Part shown: positions 36,899 to 45,838 of the stretch, one piece after another | Layout: every line of letters starts with the position of its first letter | How positions within the stretch are numbered: position 1 is the first letter of the stretch | NCBI GenBank assembly: GCA_026706485.1 | Contig: JAPOYR010000002.1 | Location: forward strand, 124,001-188,000 | DNA: 64,000 nt | Origin: Chloroflexota bacterium | GTDB lineage: Bacteria > Chloroflexota > UBA11872 | Reading direction: 5' to 3' | The notes under the pieces: model-generated | What the model was told of the DNA's origin: nothing | Seen by the model: only the letters and a program-made list of their open reading frames with translations | The model's database searches: none | Translations under genes and position numbers: made by a program

Positions 36899-37870
36899 AT
36901 GAGCCGATACATCGCGCGCCGTCTTCTGTCCGTCATCCCGCTGCTCATCGCGGTGAGCATCATCGTGTTCGGGATGAGCAAGGCCTTGCCGGGGGATCCG
37001 GTCGAAATATTCCTACAGCAAGCCGACATTGCGAATCCGGAATTAGTGAAATCCATGAAGGACAAGTATGGACTCAATGACCCATTGCCGGTGCAGTATT
37101 GGACCTGGCTAAGTCTTATGTTTCGAGGTGACATGGGTGAGTCGATTCGGCGGGGTGAACGCGTATCCGACTTGCTCTTCCGAGGAATGCGGAACACGTT
37201 CAGCGTCGCAGTCGCCTCGGTCATTCTCGTGGTGGTCGTCGGTTGGACCATGGGTGTCCTGGCCGCCGTCGTCCACAACCGCGCCTGGCCTCAGGTCATT
37301 ACGCGCTTCCTGGCGCAGTCTCCCGTCTTGATGCTCAGCATTCCCGGCTTCGCCGTCGCCGTGTTCATGGTGCTCATCTTCGGTGTCTCGCTTGGTTGGC
37401 TCCCCACCAGCGGCGTCTCCAATCCCCGGGCAGGGGGAGACGACGTCATCGACCTCGCCAAGCACCTCATCCTGCCAACCATCGGCCTGGCGCTCGCCTC
37501 GGTCGGCGCAAATTGGCGCTTGGCGCGAAACACCATGATCGAGGTATTGCGTGAGGACTATATTCGCATGGCCCATGCCAAGGGCCTGCCCCTTTGGCGG
37601 GTCTACTTTGTGCATGGTCTACGCACCACACTCGTCCCCCTGCTGACGAGTGCCGGGCTCCTATTCGGATCATTGCTAACTGGATCCTTCATCCTCGAAT
37701 ACATCTTCGCTTGGCCAGGAATCGGTTTGCTAGTTGTCGAGTCTACGGTCAACCGCGATGTTCCGGTCGTCATGGGTGCAACGATGTTGATCGCCACGAT
37801 GTATATCTTCCTCAACCTTGCTGTCGATGTCATTTACGCCCTCGTCGACCCACGTGTCCGCTATGCTTAG
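36899..37870 (+). CDS. ABC transporter permease (DppB/OppB type)
   Basis: A 323-residue inner-membrane permease with about six membrane segments. The N-terminus YIARRLLSVIPLLIAVSIIVF and the coupling-helix region REDYIRMAHAKGLPLWRV are characteristic of DppB. With the next gene it forms the translocation pore of the importer. Base composition is lower in G+C than in neighbouring genes and codons such as TTA appear, suggesting an acquired segment. The second permease overlaps its end by eight bases. Confidence 0.92.
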   Translation: MSRYIARRLLSVIPLLIAVSIIVFGMSKALPGDPVEIFLQQADIANPELVKSMKDKYGLNDPLPVQYWTWLSLMFRGDMGESIRRGERVSDLLFRGMRNTFSVAVASVILVVVVGWTMGVLAAVVHNRAWPQVITRFLAQSPVLMLSIPGFAVAVFMVLIFGVSLGWLPTSGVSNPRAGGDDVIDLAKHLILPTIGLALASVGANWRLARNTMIEVLREDYIRMAHAKGLPLWRVYFVHGLRTTLVPLLTSAGLLFGSLLTGSFILEYIFAWPGIGLLVVESTVNRDVPVVMGATMLIATMYIFLNLAVDVIYALVDPRVRYA

Positions 37871-38852
37871 CCCTCGAGCGCTCGAAAGCGCCGCCGGCTA
37901 CCATGCGAGGCGGACCGTGAAGTTCTTGCGTGACCACCCGGTTTTGAGCGTCTCGCTCATCCCCATCCTCATTACCATCATCATCGCCTTGCTCGCACCA
38001 ATTCTCCCGATTCCCGATCCGAACCGCGGGAGCATTAACGTGCGCTATCTCTCGCCACTAACCGAAGCCTATGTCTTGGGGATCGACAGCTTAGGGCGTG
38101 ATGTCATATCCGAGGCAAAAAATCCAGATCCTTTCCCATCAAGTGTCGTCGAACGCTATGTGCCACCGGTGCCGAAACCATACATTCTCGGAACAGACAG
38201 CCTCGGCCGAGACATGATGTCTCGCCTCATCTGGGGCAGCCGCATCTCGCTGATGATCGGCATTTTCGCCAACGTGGCCGTCACGCTGATCTCGGTGTTC
38301 TTTGGGCTGCTCGCCGGCTATCTCGGCGGGCGTGTGGACGGCGTGATCATGCGCCTGGTCGACATTGGGCTTGCGTTTCCGGGCCTTCTCCTTGCGCTCC
38401 TGATCCTCACCGTGCTCGGGCCATCGGTGATCAACATGGCGATTGCCGTCATCCTGTCGTCCGTGCCCCTCAACATTCGTTTCTTCCGTGGGCAGGTCCT
38501 CACCGTGAGGAATGCCAAATACGTCGAGGCGGCGCGTCTCCTTGGCTACAACAACCTGCGGATCATGTTTCGAGAAGTGCTGCCGAACGTAATGCCGCTC
38601 GTCATCACGGTCACCGCCTTGCACGCCACAAGCTTCTTCATCTTCACCGCCGGCTTCAGCCTGATCGGCATGGGACTCAAGCCGCCGGACCCCGATTGGG
38701 GAACCATCATGTCGGACGGCCTGCGCGCGCTCTACGAGGCGCCGGCGGTGATCCTAGGCCCGACGATCCTGATCTCGGTGCTGGCGATCTGCTTCAACGT
38801 CCTCGGCGACGAAGTGCAGAAGATCCTGAGCCCGCGCGAGAGCCAGCTTTGA
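37863..38852 (+). CDS. ABC transporter permease (DppC/OppC type) with internal duplication
   Basis: A 329-residue permease. The conserved post-TM1 motif LGTDSLGRD, normally single, occurs twice: YVLGIDSLGRDVIS near residues 70-83 and YILGTDSLGRDMMS near 107-120, within repeats of exactly 37 codons (bases 38043 and 38154). The first copy and the 5' part are AT-richer and use rarer codons than the rest, so the gene looks like a mosaic. Downstream it has normal features: VEAARLLGYNNLRIMFREVLPN as the coupling helix (cut: VEAARLLGYNNLRIMF). ATG 37863 overlaps dppB; an upstream in-frame ATG at 37818 lies deeper in dppB. Confidence 0.9.
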   Translation: MLSPRALESAAGYHARRTVKFLRDHPVLSVSLIPILITIIIALLAPILPIPDPNRGSINVRYLSPLTEAYVLGIDSLGRDVISEAKNPDPFPSSVVERYVPPVPKPYILGTDSLGRDMMSRLIWGSRISLMIGIFANVAVTLISVFFGLLAGYLGGRVDGVIMRLVDIGLAFPGLLLALLILTVLGPSVINMAIAVILSSVPLNIRFFRGQVLTVRNAKYVEAARLLGYNNLRIMFREVLPNVMPLVITVTALHATSFFIFTAGFSLIGMGLKPPDPDWGTIMSDGLRALYEAPAVILGPTILISVLAICFNVLGDEVQKILSPRESQL

Positions 38853-38853
38853 A

Positions 38854-39843
38854 ATGAGCGTCTCCGCCGCGACGGAACCGGTGCTGGCCGTGAAGGATCT
38901 GCACACGCACTTCTTCACCAAGACGGCGACGGTGCGCGCCGTCAACGGCGTGAGCTTCAGCATCTTTCCCGGCGAAATCGTCGGACTCGTCGGCGAATCC
39001 GGCTGCGGCAAGTCGGTAACCGCGATGTCCATCTTGGGACTGGTTGACACCCCGGGACGGGTCGTCAACGGCACCATCACCTTCGATGGCCGTGACATGC
39101 GAAAGATGTCCGGGGGCCAGCTTCGCCGTATCAGGGGGCATGAGATCGCCATGATCTTCCAGAACCCCATCGGCGCCTTGAATCCAGTGTTCAGCGTAGG
39201 CCGTCAACTCGTCGAGGCGATTCGCACGCACCAGCGCGTCAGCCGCCGCGAGGCATACCGGCAAGCCGTCGGTCTGCTCGACCGCGTCGGGATACCCGAC
39301 CCCGAGCAGCGGCTGCCGCAATTCCCGCATCAGTTCAGCGGCGGCATGGCGCAGCGGGTGGTCATTGCCATGGCGCTGGCCAACCGGCCCAAGCTGCTCA
39401 TTGCCGATGAGCCAACGACGGCGTTGGACGTCACCATCCAGGCGCAGATCATCGACCTGCTGGCCGAGCTGAACCAGGAGTTCGGCATGGCCGTCTTGCA
39501 CATCACCCACAATATGGCGCTGGTGGCCGAGAGCTGCGCGCGGACCATCGTGATGTATGGCGGAAAGATTGCCGAGAGCGGCGAAACGCAGGTCGTGTTC
39601 GACGATCCGCAGCATCCCTACACGCAGGCGCTGCTCGGCTCGGTGCCGGACCTCGACCAACCCGAGCAGACCATCGATCCGCTCGAAGGGTTTCCGCCCG
39701 ACATCACCCGGGAGTGGCCGGGCTGTGAGTTCGAGCCGCGTTGCAGCCAACGCTTCGAGCGCTGCCCGGTCGAGAATCCCCAGCTGCGCGAGGTAGCCCC
39801 CGGACACGCCGTCCGCTGCCACCTCTACGAGGCGGCCTCATGA
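38854..39843 (+). CDS. ABC transporter ATP-binding protein (DppD/OppD type)
   Basis: A 329-residue ATPase. Walker A GESGCGKS, signature FSGGMAQRV, Walker B LLIADEPTTALD and a C-terminal oligopeptide-transporter extension with Cys residues (CEFEPRCSQRFERCP) are clear. The H-loop reads ITHNMALV, with Asn in place of the common Asp after His. It pairs with the next gene to power the importer. It starts at ATG 38854, one base after the dppC stop, and dppF overlaps its end as ATGA. Confidence 0.94.
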   Translation: MSVSAATEPVLAVKDLHTHFFTKTATVRAVNGVSFSIFPGEIVGLVGESGCGKSVTAMSILGLVDTPGRVVNGTITFDGRDMRKMSGGQLRRIRGHEIAMIFQNPIGALNPVFSVGRQLVEAIRTHQRVSRREAYRQAVGLLDRVGIPDPEQRLPQFPHQFSGGMAQRVVIAMALANRPKLLIADEPTTALDVTIQAQIIDLLAELNQEFGMAVLHITHNMALVAESCARTIVMYGGKIAESGETQVVFDDPQHPYTQALLGSVPDLDQPEQTIDPLEGFPPDITREWPGCEFEPRCSQRFERCPVENPQLREVAPGHAVRCHLYEAAS

Positions 39844-40811
39844 GCGACACCGCCGCCCCCCTCCTGCAATGTGAAGGGCTGGTCAAGGCGTTCAGCCTGC
39901 CCCGTACCAAGATCATGGAACGCCGGCGGTCACTGCTCGCGGTTGGCGGGGTCGATCTCACCCTCGACGCCGAGGAAACGCTGGGACTGGTTGGAGAGTC
40001 AGGCTGCGGCAAGACCACACTTGGGCGCCTGATCGTCGGCCTCGAGCAACCCACCAGCGGCAGCGTCTCCTTCAGCACGCGCAAGGCGCCATCTGCTGAC
40101 GCCAATGAGCGTCTCGATCTGGCACGGAACGCCCAAATGGTCTTTCAGGATCCATTGGGGTCGCTCAATCCGCGGAAGCGCATCCGAGACGCAATCGCCG
40201 AGCCGCTGAGAATCCATGCCATCGTTCCCGACGCCGAGATTGGCGAGCGCGTCAACGACCTGCTCCAGGAGGTCGGCCTGCCGGTCGAGTTCGGCGCGCG
40301 CTTCCCGATGCAGGTGAGCGGCGGACAGCAGCAGCGCGTGGCCATCGCGCGCGCCCTGTCGGTGGAAAGCGAGCTGCTGGTCGCCGACGAGCCGCTATCG
40401 TCCCTGGACGTCTCGGTGCAGGCGCAGATCCTGGACCTGCTGCGGCGCATCCGCGACCGGCGACGCCTGAGCGTCATCTTCATTTCGCACGATCTCGCCG
40501 TCGTGCAACAGCTCTGCAACCGCGTGGCGGTGATGTACCTCGGCAAGATCGTGGAGGAAGGGGAAACACGCACGCTGTTTCAGCGCCCGCGTCATCCCTA
40601 TACCACCGCCCTGCTCTCGGCAGTGCCCCGCGTCAAGGCCGCCGCCGGCGACCGCATTCGCCTGTCCGGGGAACCGGCCAGCGCCGCCAACATTCCGCCC
40701 GGATGCCCGTTCCATACCCGCTGCTGGAAAGCCCAGGACATCTGCCGCACCGACGTGCCCAAGCTGGAGTCGCTGAACGGCGCCCGGGTGGCCTGCCACT
40801 TTCCCGAGTAA
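39840..40811 (+). CDS. ABC transporter ATP-binding protein (DppF/OppF type)
   Basis: A 323-residue ATPase with Walker A GESGCGKTT, signature VSGGQQQRVAIARAL, Walker B LLVADEPLSSLD, H-loop ISHDLAVV and a C-terminal extension with CPFHTRCWKAQDIC. It completes a five-gene importer: binding protein, two permeases, two ATPases. ATG 39840 overlaps the dppD stop. The SDR gene begins five bases after its stop. Confidence 0.94.
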   Translation: MSDTAAPLLQCEGLVKAFSLPRTKIMERRRSLLAVGGVDLTLDAEETLGLVGESGCGKTTLGRLIVGLEQPTSGSVSFSTRKAPSADANERLDLARNAQMVFQDPLGSLNPRKRIRDAIAEPLRIHAIVPDAEIGERVNDLLQEVGLPVEFGARFPMQVSGGQQQRVAIARALSVESELLVADEPLSSLDVSVQAQILDLLRRIRDRRRLSVIFISHDLAVVQQLCNRVAVMYLGKIVEEGETRTLFQRPRHPYTTALLSAVPRVKAAAGDRIRLSGEPASAANIPPGCPFHTRCWKAQDICRTDVPKLESLNGARVACHFPE

Positions 40812-40816
40812 CGCGC

Positions 40817-41569
40817 ATGAGCCTGCTGCAAGACCGAGTCGCCATCGTCACCGGCGCCGGCGGCTTGCACGGCATCGGACGCGCCATTGCCCTGGCCTAC
40901 GGGCAGCATGGCTGTCGCGTGGCGGTCGCCGGCGGCAGCGCCGTCGAGCAGGTCGCGGACGAAATCCAAGCGGACGGGGGAACAGCCGTCGCCATCCCCT
41001 GTGACGTGTCGATCCCCGGCGATGTCGAGTGCCTGGTGCAGCGCACCGAGGCCGAGCTTGGCCCCATCGACATCCTGTGCAACAACGCCGGCATCCTCCG
41101 CCGCGGCCATCTGCACGAGATCACGCTGGACGATTGGAACCGCACCCTCGCGGTCAACCTGACCGGGCTGTTTCTCTGCACGCAACTCGTGGCCGCGCGC
41201 ATGATTGCCCGCGGCGCCGGCGGCCGCATCGTCAACATTTCTTCGCTGTGCGGTCACCAGGGATGCCCGGGGCAGGTGAGCTACGCCGCCTCCAAGGCCG
41301 GGGTCGAGGGCTTCACCAAGTCGATCGCCGAGGACCTCGGGGCACACGGCATCACGGCAAATTGCATCGCCCCCGGCCCGGTCTACACCAACATGACGGG
41401 CAAGGACGCCCCGTCCGGCCAAGCGCCGGTGCGCTGGAACGGGGCGCCGATTCCGGACTTCGGGCTGCCGCCCGACGTGGCCGGCGCGGCGGTGTTCCTG
41501 GCCAGCGATCTTGCCAGCTGGATCACCGCCGCCACCCTGGTGGTCGACGGCGGGCGGCTGGTGCAGTGA
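40817..41569 (+). CDS. Short-chain dehydrogenase/reductase (SDR)
   Basis: A 250-residue classical SDR: cofactor motif TGAGGLHGIGRA, NNAG in ILCNNAGI, catalytic Ser in VNISSL and the Tyr-x3-Lys in SYAASKAG. The C-terminus TLVVDGGRLVQ is also typical. It follows the importer with a 5-base gap and precedes a second GH4 gene, so it probably oxidises a polyol, sugar or hydroxy acid from the imported compound. The substrate is not readable. Confidence 0.88.
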   Translation: MSLLQDRVAIVTGAGGLHGIGRAIALAYGQHGCRVAVAGGSAVEQVADEIQADGGTAVAIPCDVSIPGDVECLVQRTEAELGPIDILCNNAGILRRGHLHEITLDDWNRTLAVNLTGLFLCTQLVAARMIARGAGGRIVNISSLCGHQGCPGQVSYAASKAGVEGFTKSIAEDLGAHGITANCIAPGPVYTNMTGKDAPSGQAPVRWNGAPIPDFGLPPDVAGAAVFLASDLASWITAATLVVDGGRLVQ

Positions 41570-41620
41570 CCCGGGCCGTCCCACCGCGAGCGCCCGCGCG
41601 CTAGCGAGCCGAAGGCCGCC

Positions 41621-42913
41621 GTGGCAGCCGTCAAGCTCGTCGTCATCGGGGCCAGCCGCGTCTTCGCCCCCTCCATCGTGGCCGACCTCTGGCACGCCCG
41701 CGACGACCTGGCCGGCAGCACCGTCGCCCTCTGCGATGTCGACGCGGACACGCTCGGCGTCACCACGCGCGTCGTCGAGCGCATGGTCGCCGAGCGGGAC
41801 ATGCCCTACCGGATCGAATCGTCCACCGACCGCCGCGACCTCCTGGACGGCGCCGACTACGTCATCGTCGCCATCGCGCTGGACCACCGGCGCCTGTGGA
41901 CCATCGACCTCGACATCGCCGAGAAGTACGGCATGGTCCTGACCACCGGCGACACGGTTGGCCCAGGCGGATGGTCACGGGCGCTGCGCACGGTGCCGGT
42001 GTTCCAGGCCATCGCGCAGGACATAGACGACCTGTGCCCCGCTGCCTGGCTCTTCAACTACACCAATCCCATGTGCGCCATCTGCCGCACCCTGAACAAG
42101 ACCACGGACTTGAATGTTGTGGGGTTGTGCCACGGTATCGAGGGCACCACGCGGCGCCTGGCGAAGTTCTTGGACCTTCCGGAAGACGACATGTCCGTCC
42201 GCGCCGCCGGCATCAACCACCTGCAGTGGATTCTCGACCTGCGCCGCAACGGCACGGACCTCTACCCCGCGCTCAAGGCCGCCCAGCGCCCGCCCGCGAG
42301 CGACCGGCTGGACGTGAGCTGGGACCTGATGGAGCTCTACGGCTGCTTCCCGTCCCCCGGCGATCGCCACGTCAGCGAATTCTTCCCCTGGTACTGCCGT
42401 CCGGGTGACGACGGCAAGCTGCCGCGAGGCCTGTTCCGCTTCGACATGGATGAGTACTTCGACCGCGGAGCCGAGGTTCAGCAACGGTTCAGCGAGATTG
42501 CCACCGGCTCAGATCCGCTGCCCGACTCGCTCTTCAAGCCCACGAGCGAGAAGGCCGTGAAGCTGATCGCGGCGCTGGCGGCCGGCCGCGGCGGCAGCTA
42601 TCACGTGAACATCCCCAATGAGGACTCGATTGGCAATCTCGCGCCCTGGGCCAACGTGGAGGTTCCGGCCTGGTTCGACGCGAGCGGCATGACCCGCGAG
42701 CCGGTCGGCGCGCTCCCCGAACCTGTCGCCGGGACGCTGCGCCCGTGGATTGACCAGCTGGAGCTCCTCACCGACGCCATCATCCAACGCGACCGAGAGC
42801 TCGCCCTGCTGGCCCTCCTCGCCGACCGCACCATCGTCGACGTAGACGCCGGCCTCGCCATGGGCCGCGAGCTCATGGACTCGCACGCCGACTACGTGCG
42901 CGAATATCACTAG
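41621..42913 (+). CDS. GH4-family glycosidase (second copy, divergent)
   Basis: A 430-residue GH4 protein. The NAD fold begins KLVVIGASRVFAPSIV; the metal Cys-His is C170-H171 in GLCHGIEG, with GINHLQWI further on. It differs from the first GH4 (30082-31371) through most of its length, including Gly in place of Ser after the Cys-His, so the two probably differ in sugar or anomer. GTG 41621 has GAAGG six bases upstream. The REP-like region follows its stop. Confidence 0.86.
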   Translation: MAAVKLVVIGASRVFAPSIVADLWHARDDLAGSTVALCDVDADTLGVTTRVVERMVAERDMPYRIESSTDRRDLLDGADYVIVAIALDHRRLWTIDLDIAEKYGMVLTTGDTVGPGGWSRALRTVPVFQAIAQDIDDLCPAAWLFNYTNPMCAICRTLNKTTDLNVVGLCHGIEGTTRRLAKFLDLPEDDMSVRAAGINHLQWILDLRRNGTDLYPALKAAQRPPASDRLDVSWDLMELYGCFPSPGDRHVSEFFPWYCRPGDDGKLPRGLFRFDMDEYFDRGAEVQQRFSEIATGSDPLPDSLFKPTSEKAVKLIAALAAGRGGSYHVNIPNEDSIGNLAPWANVEVPAWFDASGMTREPVGALPEPVAGTLRPWIDQLELLTDAIIQRDRELALLALLADRTIVDVDAGLAMGRELMDSHADYVREYH

Positions 42914-42943
42914 GCTGCCTGGACAGGAGACCATCGCCTATCT

Positions 42944-43075
42944 CATCGTCATTCCTGCGCAAAGAGAGCTTGGCGTCGCCTCTCCGTCATTCCGGCGGAA
43001 GCCGGAATCCAGTCCGGCCAAAACTGGGGGCGCTGAACACTTCGGGTAGGGGCGGGTCTCAGACCCGCCCGTTTG
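42944..43075. repeat. REP-like repeat cluster with two hairpins
   Basis: CGTCATTCC occurs twice. ATTCCGGC-GGAA-GCCGGAAT (42989-43008) is a perfect 8-base stem with a tetraloop, and GGGCGGGT-CTCAG-ACCCGCCC (43050-43070) is another, followed by GTTTGT. The same CGTCATTCC core recurs near 28610 and 62092. The second hairpin could stop transcription from the GH4 gene. Confidence 0.7.
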
Positions 43076-43111
43076 TGCCCTCAGCAGACGTTACGAAAAG
43101 GAAAACGCCCA

Positions 43112-43486
43112 ATGCCATTCGTCGACCCGGCCACCGCCAACAACCTGACCCACGACGCCATCGCCGCCATCAAGCAGCGCAACGGCTCGGGGCAATGGCG
43201 TGAACGCATCAGCGCCACCGCCGAGCACCGCAGCGTGCTGCTGCACTGGCCGCCGGGATCCGCCCAGGCCGCGCACTATCACCCCGACTGCGAAGAGGTC
43301 TTTGTCGTCCACGAGGGCCGCGTCGAATTCACCTTCGACGACGAGCCGCCGGTCGAGGCCGGACCGGGTTCGGTGCTCTATGCGCCTCGAGGCTCCCGGC
43401 ACTCCCTACGCGTGGTCGGCGACGCCCCCCTGCTGATGATGTGCTTCCTCGCGCCCAACCTCCCGGAAGACGAGGTTCCGGCCTGA
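43112..43486 (+). CDS. Cupin-domain protein (second)
   Basis: A 124-residue cupin with metal motif HYHPDCEE and a second-motif His in PRGSRHSLRV. AAAAGGAAAA lies just before ATG 43112. It is separated from the GH4 gene by the repeat cluster and converges on the minus-strand deacylase operon. The substrate is unknown; sugar or amino-acid derivative binding is common in the family. Confidence 0.78.
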   Translation: MPFVDPATANNLTHDAIAAIKQRNGSGQWRERISATAEHRSVLLHWPPGSAQAAHYHPDCEEVFVVHEGRVEFTFDDEPPVEAGPGSVLYAPRGSRHSLRVVGDAPLLMMCFLAPNLPEDEVPA

Positions 43487-43520
43487 GGCGAGCAGCCGGC
43501 GGAAGCTAGGCGTACCCCCG

Positions 43521-44552
43521 TCAGCGGGCGAGCTCGAGCCGCGGGTCGAGGTGGGCGTCCGGGCGGAGCTCGGACAGGCGAATCAGGCCGCGGTGCCAGG
43601 GGTAGCCATGCGGCACGCGCTCGGCATTGATCGCCGGGCTGGTCCAGAAATACTGGACCACCGCGTCTTCCGGCGCCGTATACGTCTTGATGTGGTTGCC
43701 GGCCAGGTCTTCGAGCACGCCCACCCGCTGGCCCTTGCGCACCTTCTGACCAATTCGCACCACCGACTGCCAATACCCGCTCTCCAGCGATTCCATGCTC
43801 CAGCGTCGCGGACCCAGGATCGCCTGCGGCGGAACCTCCACCGGCTCGCCGTCGATCATGTCGAACCGCTTCAAGGCGTTCGCCAGGCACTGGTACTGCA
43901 GCTCGATCTCCGCCGGATCCTGGACGCCGTTCTGGCCGATTTCCGTCCAGACGTTCGCCACGCCCTCGCGCAGCAGCGCGAACGGCAGCCCCTGGTCCAG
44001 CTTTGAAAACTCGTCCTGAATCTCGGCCTGGCGCGGGTCCAGGTAGGGCACCGGCATGGAACCGGCCAGCCGCCAGGTGTCCCGCCGCAGGCGTTCATTC
44101 GTCGTCGGTTCGGCGAAGGCCACCCACGGGTCGAGTGCTTGCACGTACTCGCCCGCGTGCATGTCGACGTGAAAGTCGAGGTCGCGCAGCAGATTGAACA
44201 TGCAGTCGATCTGGAATTCGGAGTAGGTCCCCTCGGGCCGACCCGCCGGCTGGAAATGCAGCTCGCGCTCGTCGACCGGGGACAGCTGCGTCGACCGGGT
44301 GAAGAACGCCCGCGTGCTCATGATGGGAATGATGCGGACCTCGCCGCGAAGCGTCTCCGGATCCAGCTCCTGCCAGAGCCGAATGGCGCCGTGAATGCCG
44401 GCGAACTCACCCGCGTGCATGCCCGAGGAGACGCCGAACTTCGGGCCCGACCGCGCACCGACAACCGTGCCGACGGGGATCTCCAGCTCTTCGCCCGAAT
44501 GGTGGACATACCGCTCGACCCGAGAGGTCTTGGACCCGCCGCGAGCGCTCAT
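43521..44552 (-). CDS. Succinylglutamate desuccinylase / aspartoacylase family deacylase (intact metal site)
   Basis: A 343-residue zinc carboxypeptidase-fold protein. The first two ligands are in GMHAGE (His, Glu) and the third His in HVDMHAGEY, all in order. Such enzymes cleave N-acyl amino acids or related amides. ATG 44552 overlaps the M20 peptidase stop (ATGA). It is the last gene of a three-gene minus operon: degenerate paralogue, M20 peptidase, this gene. The combination suggests de-acylation of an N-acylated amino compound, as inference. Confidence 0.82.
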   Translation of the reverse strand: MSARGGSKTSRVERYVHHSGEELEIPVGTVVGARSGPKFGVSSGMHAGEFAGIHGAIRLWQELDPETLRGEVRIIPIMSTRAFFTRSTQLSPVDERELHFQPAGRPEGTYSEFQIDCMFNLLRDLDFHVDMHAGEYVQALDPWVAFAEPTTNERLRRDTWRLAGSMPVPYLDPRQAEIQDEFSKLDQGLPFALLREGVANVWTEIGQNGVQDPAEIELQYQCLANALKRFDMIDGEPVEVPPQAILGPRRWSMESLESGYWQSVVRIGQKVRKGQRVGVLEDLAGNHIKTYTAPEDAVVQYFWTSPAINAERVPHGYPWHRGLIRLSELRPDAHLDPRLELAR

Positions 44553-45838
44553 GCCGCCTCCCACCCGCACCAGTCGAGGACGAAGGCAATCGCCGTCTTC
44601 GTCACCGGCGCCAGATCGTCCAAGTCGAAGAATTCATCCACCGAATGCGCCCCGGCGCCGCCGCCCGGACCAAAGAGGCAGCCGGGCGTTGGGCGTCGCA
44701 GGCTGTGCTGGTGCAGGTCGCAGAAGCCGGTGATCGCCACCGGCCCGAGCGGCAGCCCCGTCGTCACCTGGTGCGCCTCGGCCAGATGCTGAACCACGGC
44801 GTTGTCGTCGCCCATGTCCAACGGCTCCAGAGCCAGACCTTGAAAGGTGACCTGCGGCGGATGGTCCCGCAGCCATTCGTCCTGCGCGGCCGCCTCGGCC
44901 ACGGTCGCCTCGATCTCGGCCCGCGCGTCGGCCACCGTCTCGGGCGGCATGAAGCCCAGCGTCGCGTCCAGCACGCAGCGGGCGGCGACGGTTCCGACCC
45001 ACTCGCCGCCGGTGATGCCATAGACGTTGAAATGAATCGGATGCTCGGTGTCGGCCCAGCGCGGCGGAATGCTCTCGTTCTTCTTCGCCTCCAGCTCCCG
45101 CAGCGCCCGGATCACCACCGAGGCCTTTTCGATCGCGTTCACGCCGCGGGTGGCCGCGATGTACGGCACCGGCTTGCCGTGGATGGTGACGCGAAAGGCC
45201 ACGTGACCCGGATGGGCCACGATCGCGCGCCCTAGGCCGGTGCCGTCCAGCATCAGCACGCCGTCGGCCTCGTAACCCGCCGCAACCAAGGCCAGCGACC
45301 CGTTGCCGGAGCACTCCTCGTCGATCGTGGTCTCGAGAATCAGGTCGCCCTTGAGGCGCAGCCCCGCGTCCTGCAGCGCCTGCACCACGAAGAGCATCTC
45401 GCAGCAGCCGGCCTTGTCGTCCTGCGCCCCGCGCGCGTAGAGGCGATTGCCCGCGATCTCGCCGCCCCACGGGTCGCGGCTCCACAGCTCGACCGGCTCC
45501 GGCGAGGTGGTGTCCACGTGCGCGTTGAGGATCAGCGACCGCCCGCCGCCGGTCCCCGGCCAGCGGCCCGCCACATTTGGCCGGTTCTCGTAGGACCAAT
45601 CGGTGGGGCTCCAGGTTGGATAGCGGGCCAGCGCGTCGGGATCGCAGTCGATCATCGCCACGTCCAGCCCGAGGTCGCGCATGCGGCGCGCCATCCACTG
45701 CTGCGCCGCCAATTCCTCGCCGCGCGCGCTCGGAATCCGGACAAACTGTTGCAGGCTCGCGACATGCTCGCCATGGCGCCGGTCGAAGGCCTCCCACGCC
45801 GCCGTCCGCGCGGCGGTGAGATCAAGCGTCGCGGTCAT
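44549..45838 (-). CDS. M20-family metallopeptidase (ArgE/DapE-type deacylase)
   Basis: A 429-residue di-zinc hydrolase. Metal ligands and catalytic residues are clear: AHVD, the bridging Asp in GAQDDKAG, Glu-Glu in TIDEECSG, and a C-terminal His in AHSVDEFF. Family members remove acetyl, succinyl or other N-acyl groups, or cleave dipeptides. ATG 45838 overlaps the preceding gene's stop (ATGA); a longer reading to 45880 enters that gene. Confidence 0.88.
   Translation of the reverse strand: MTATLDLTAARTAAWEAFDRRHGEHVASLQQFVRIPSARGEELAAQQWMARRMRDLGLDVAMIDCDPDALARYPTWSPTDWSYENRPNVAGRWPGTGGGRSLILNAHVDTTSPEPVELWSRDPWGGEIAGNRLYARGAQDDKAGCCEMLFVVQALQDAGLRLKGDLILETTIDEECSGNGSLALVAAGYEADGVLMLDGTGLGRAIVAHPGHVAFRVTIHGKPVPYIAATRGVNAIEKASVVIRALRELEAKKNESIPPRWADTEHPIHFNVYGITGGEWVGTVAARCVLDATLGFMPPETVADARAEIEATVAEAAAQDEWLRDHPPQVTFQGLALEPLDMGDDNAVVQHLAEAHQVTTGLPLGPVAITGFCDLHQHSLRRPTPGCLFGPGGGAGAHSVDEFFDLDDLAPVTKTAIAFVLDWCGWEAA

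Noticed and set aside
42989-43070. The two hairpins as an intrinsic terminator pair only
   Set aside because: The sequences are members of dispersed repeat families; the second may stop transcription, but repeat origin explains both better.
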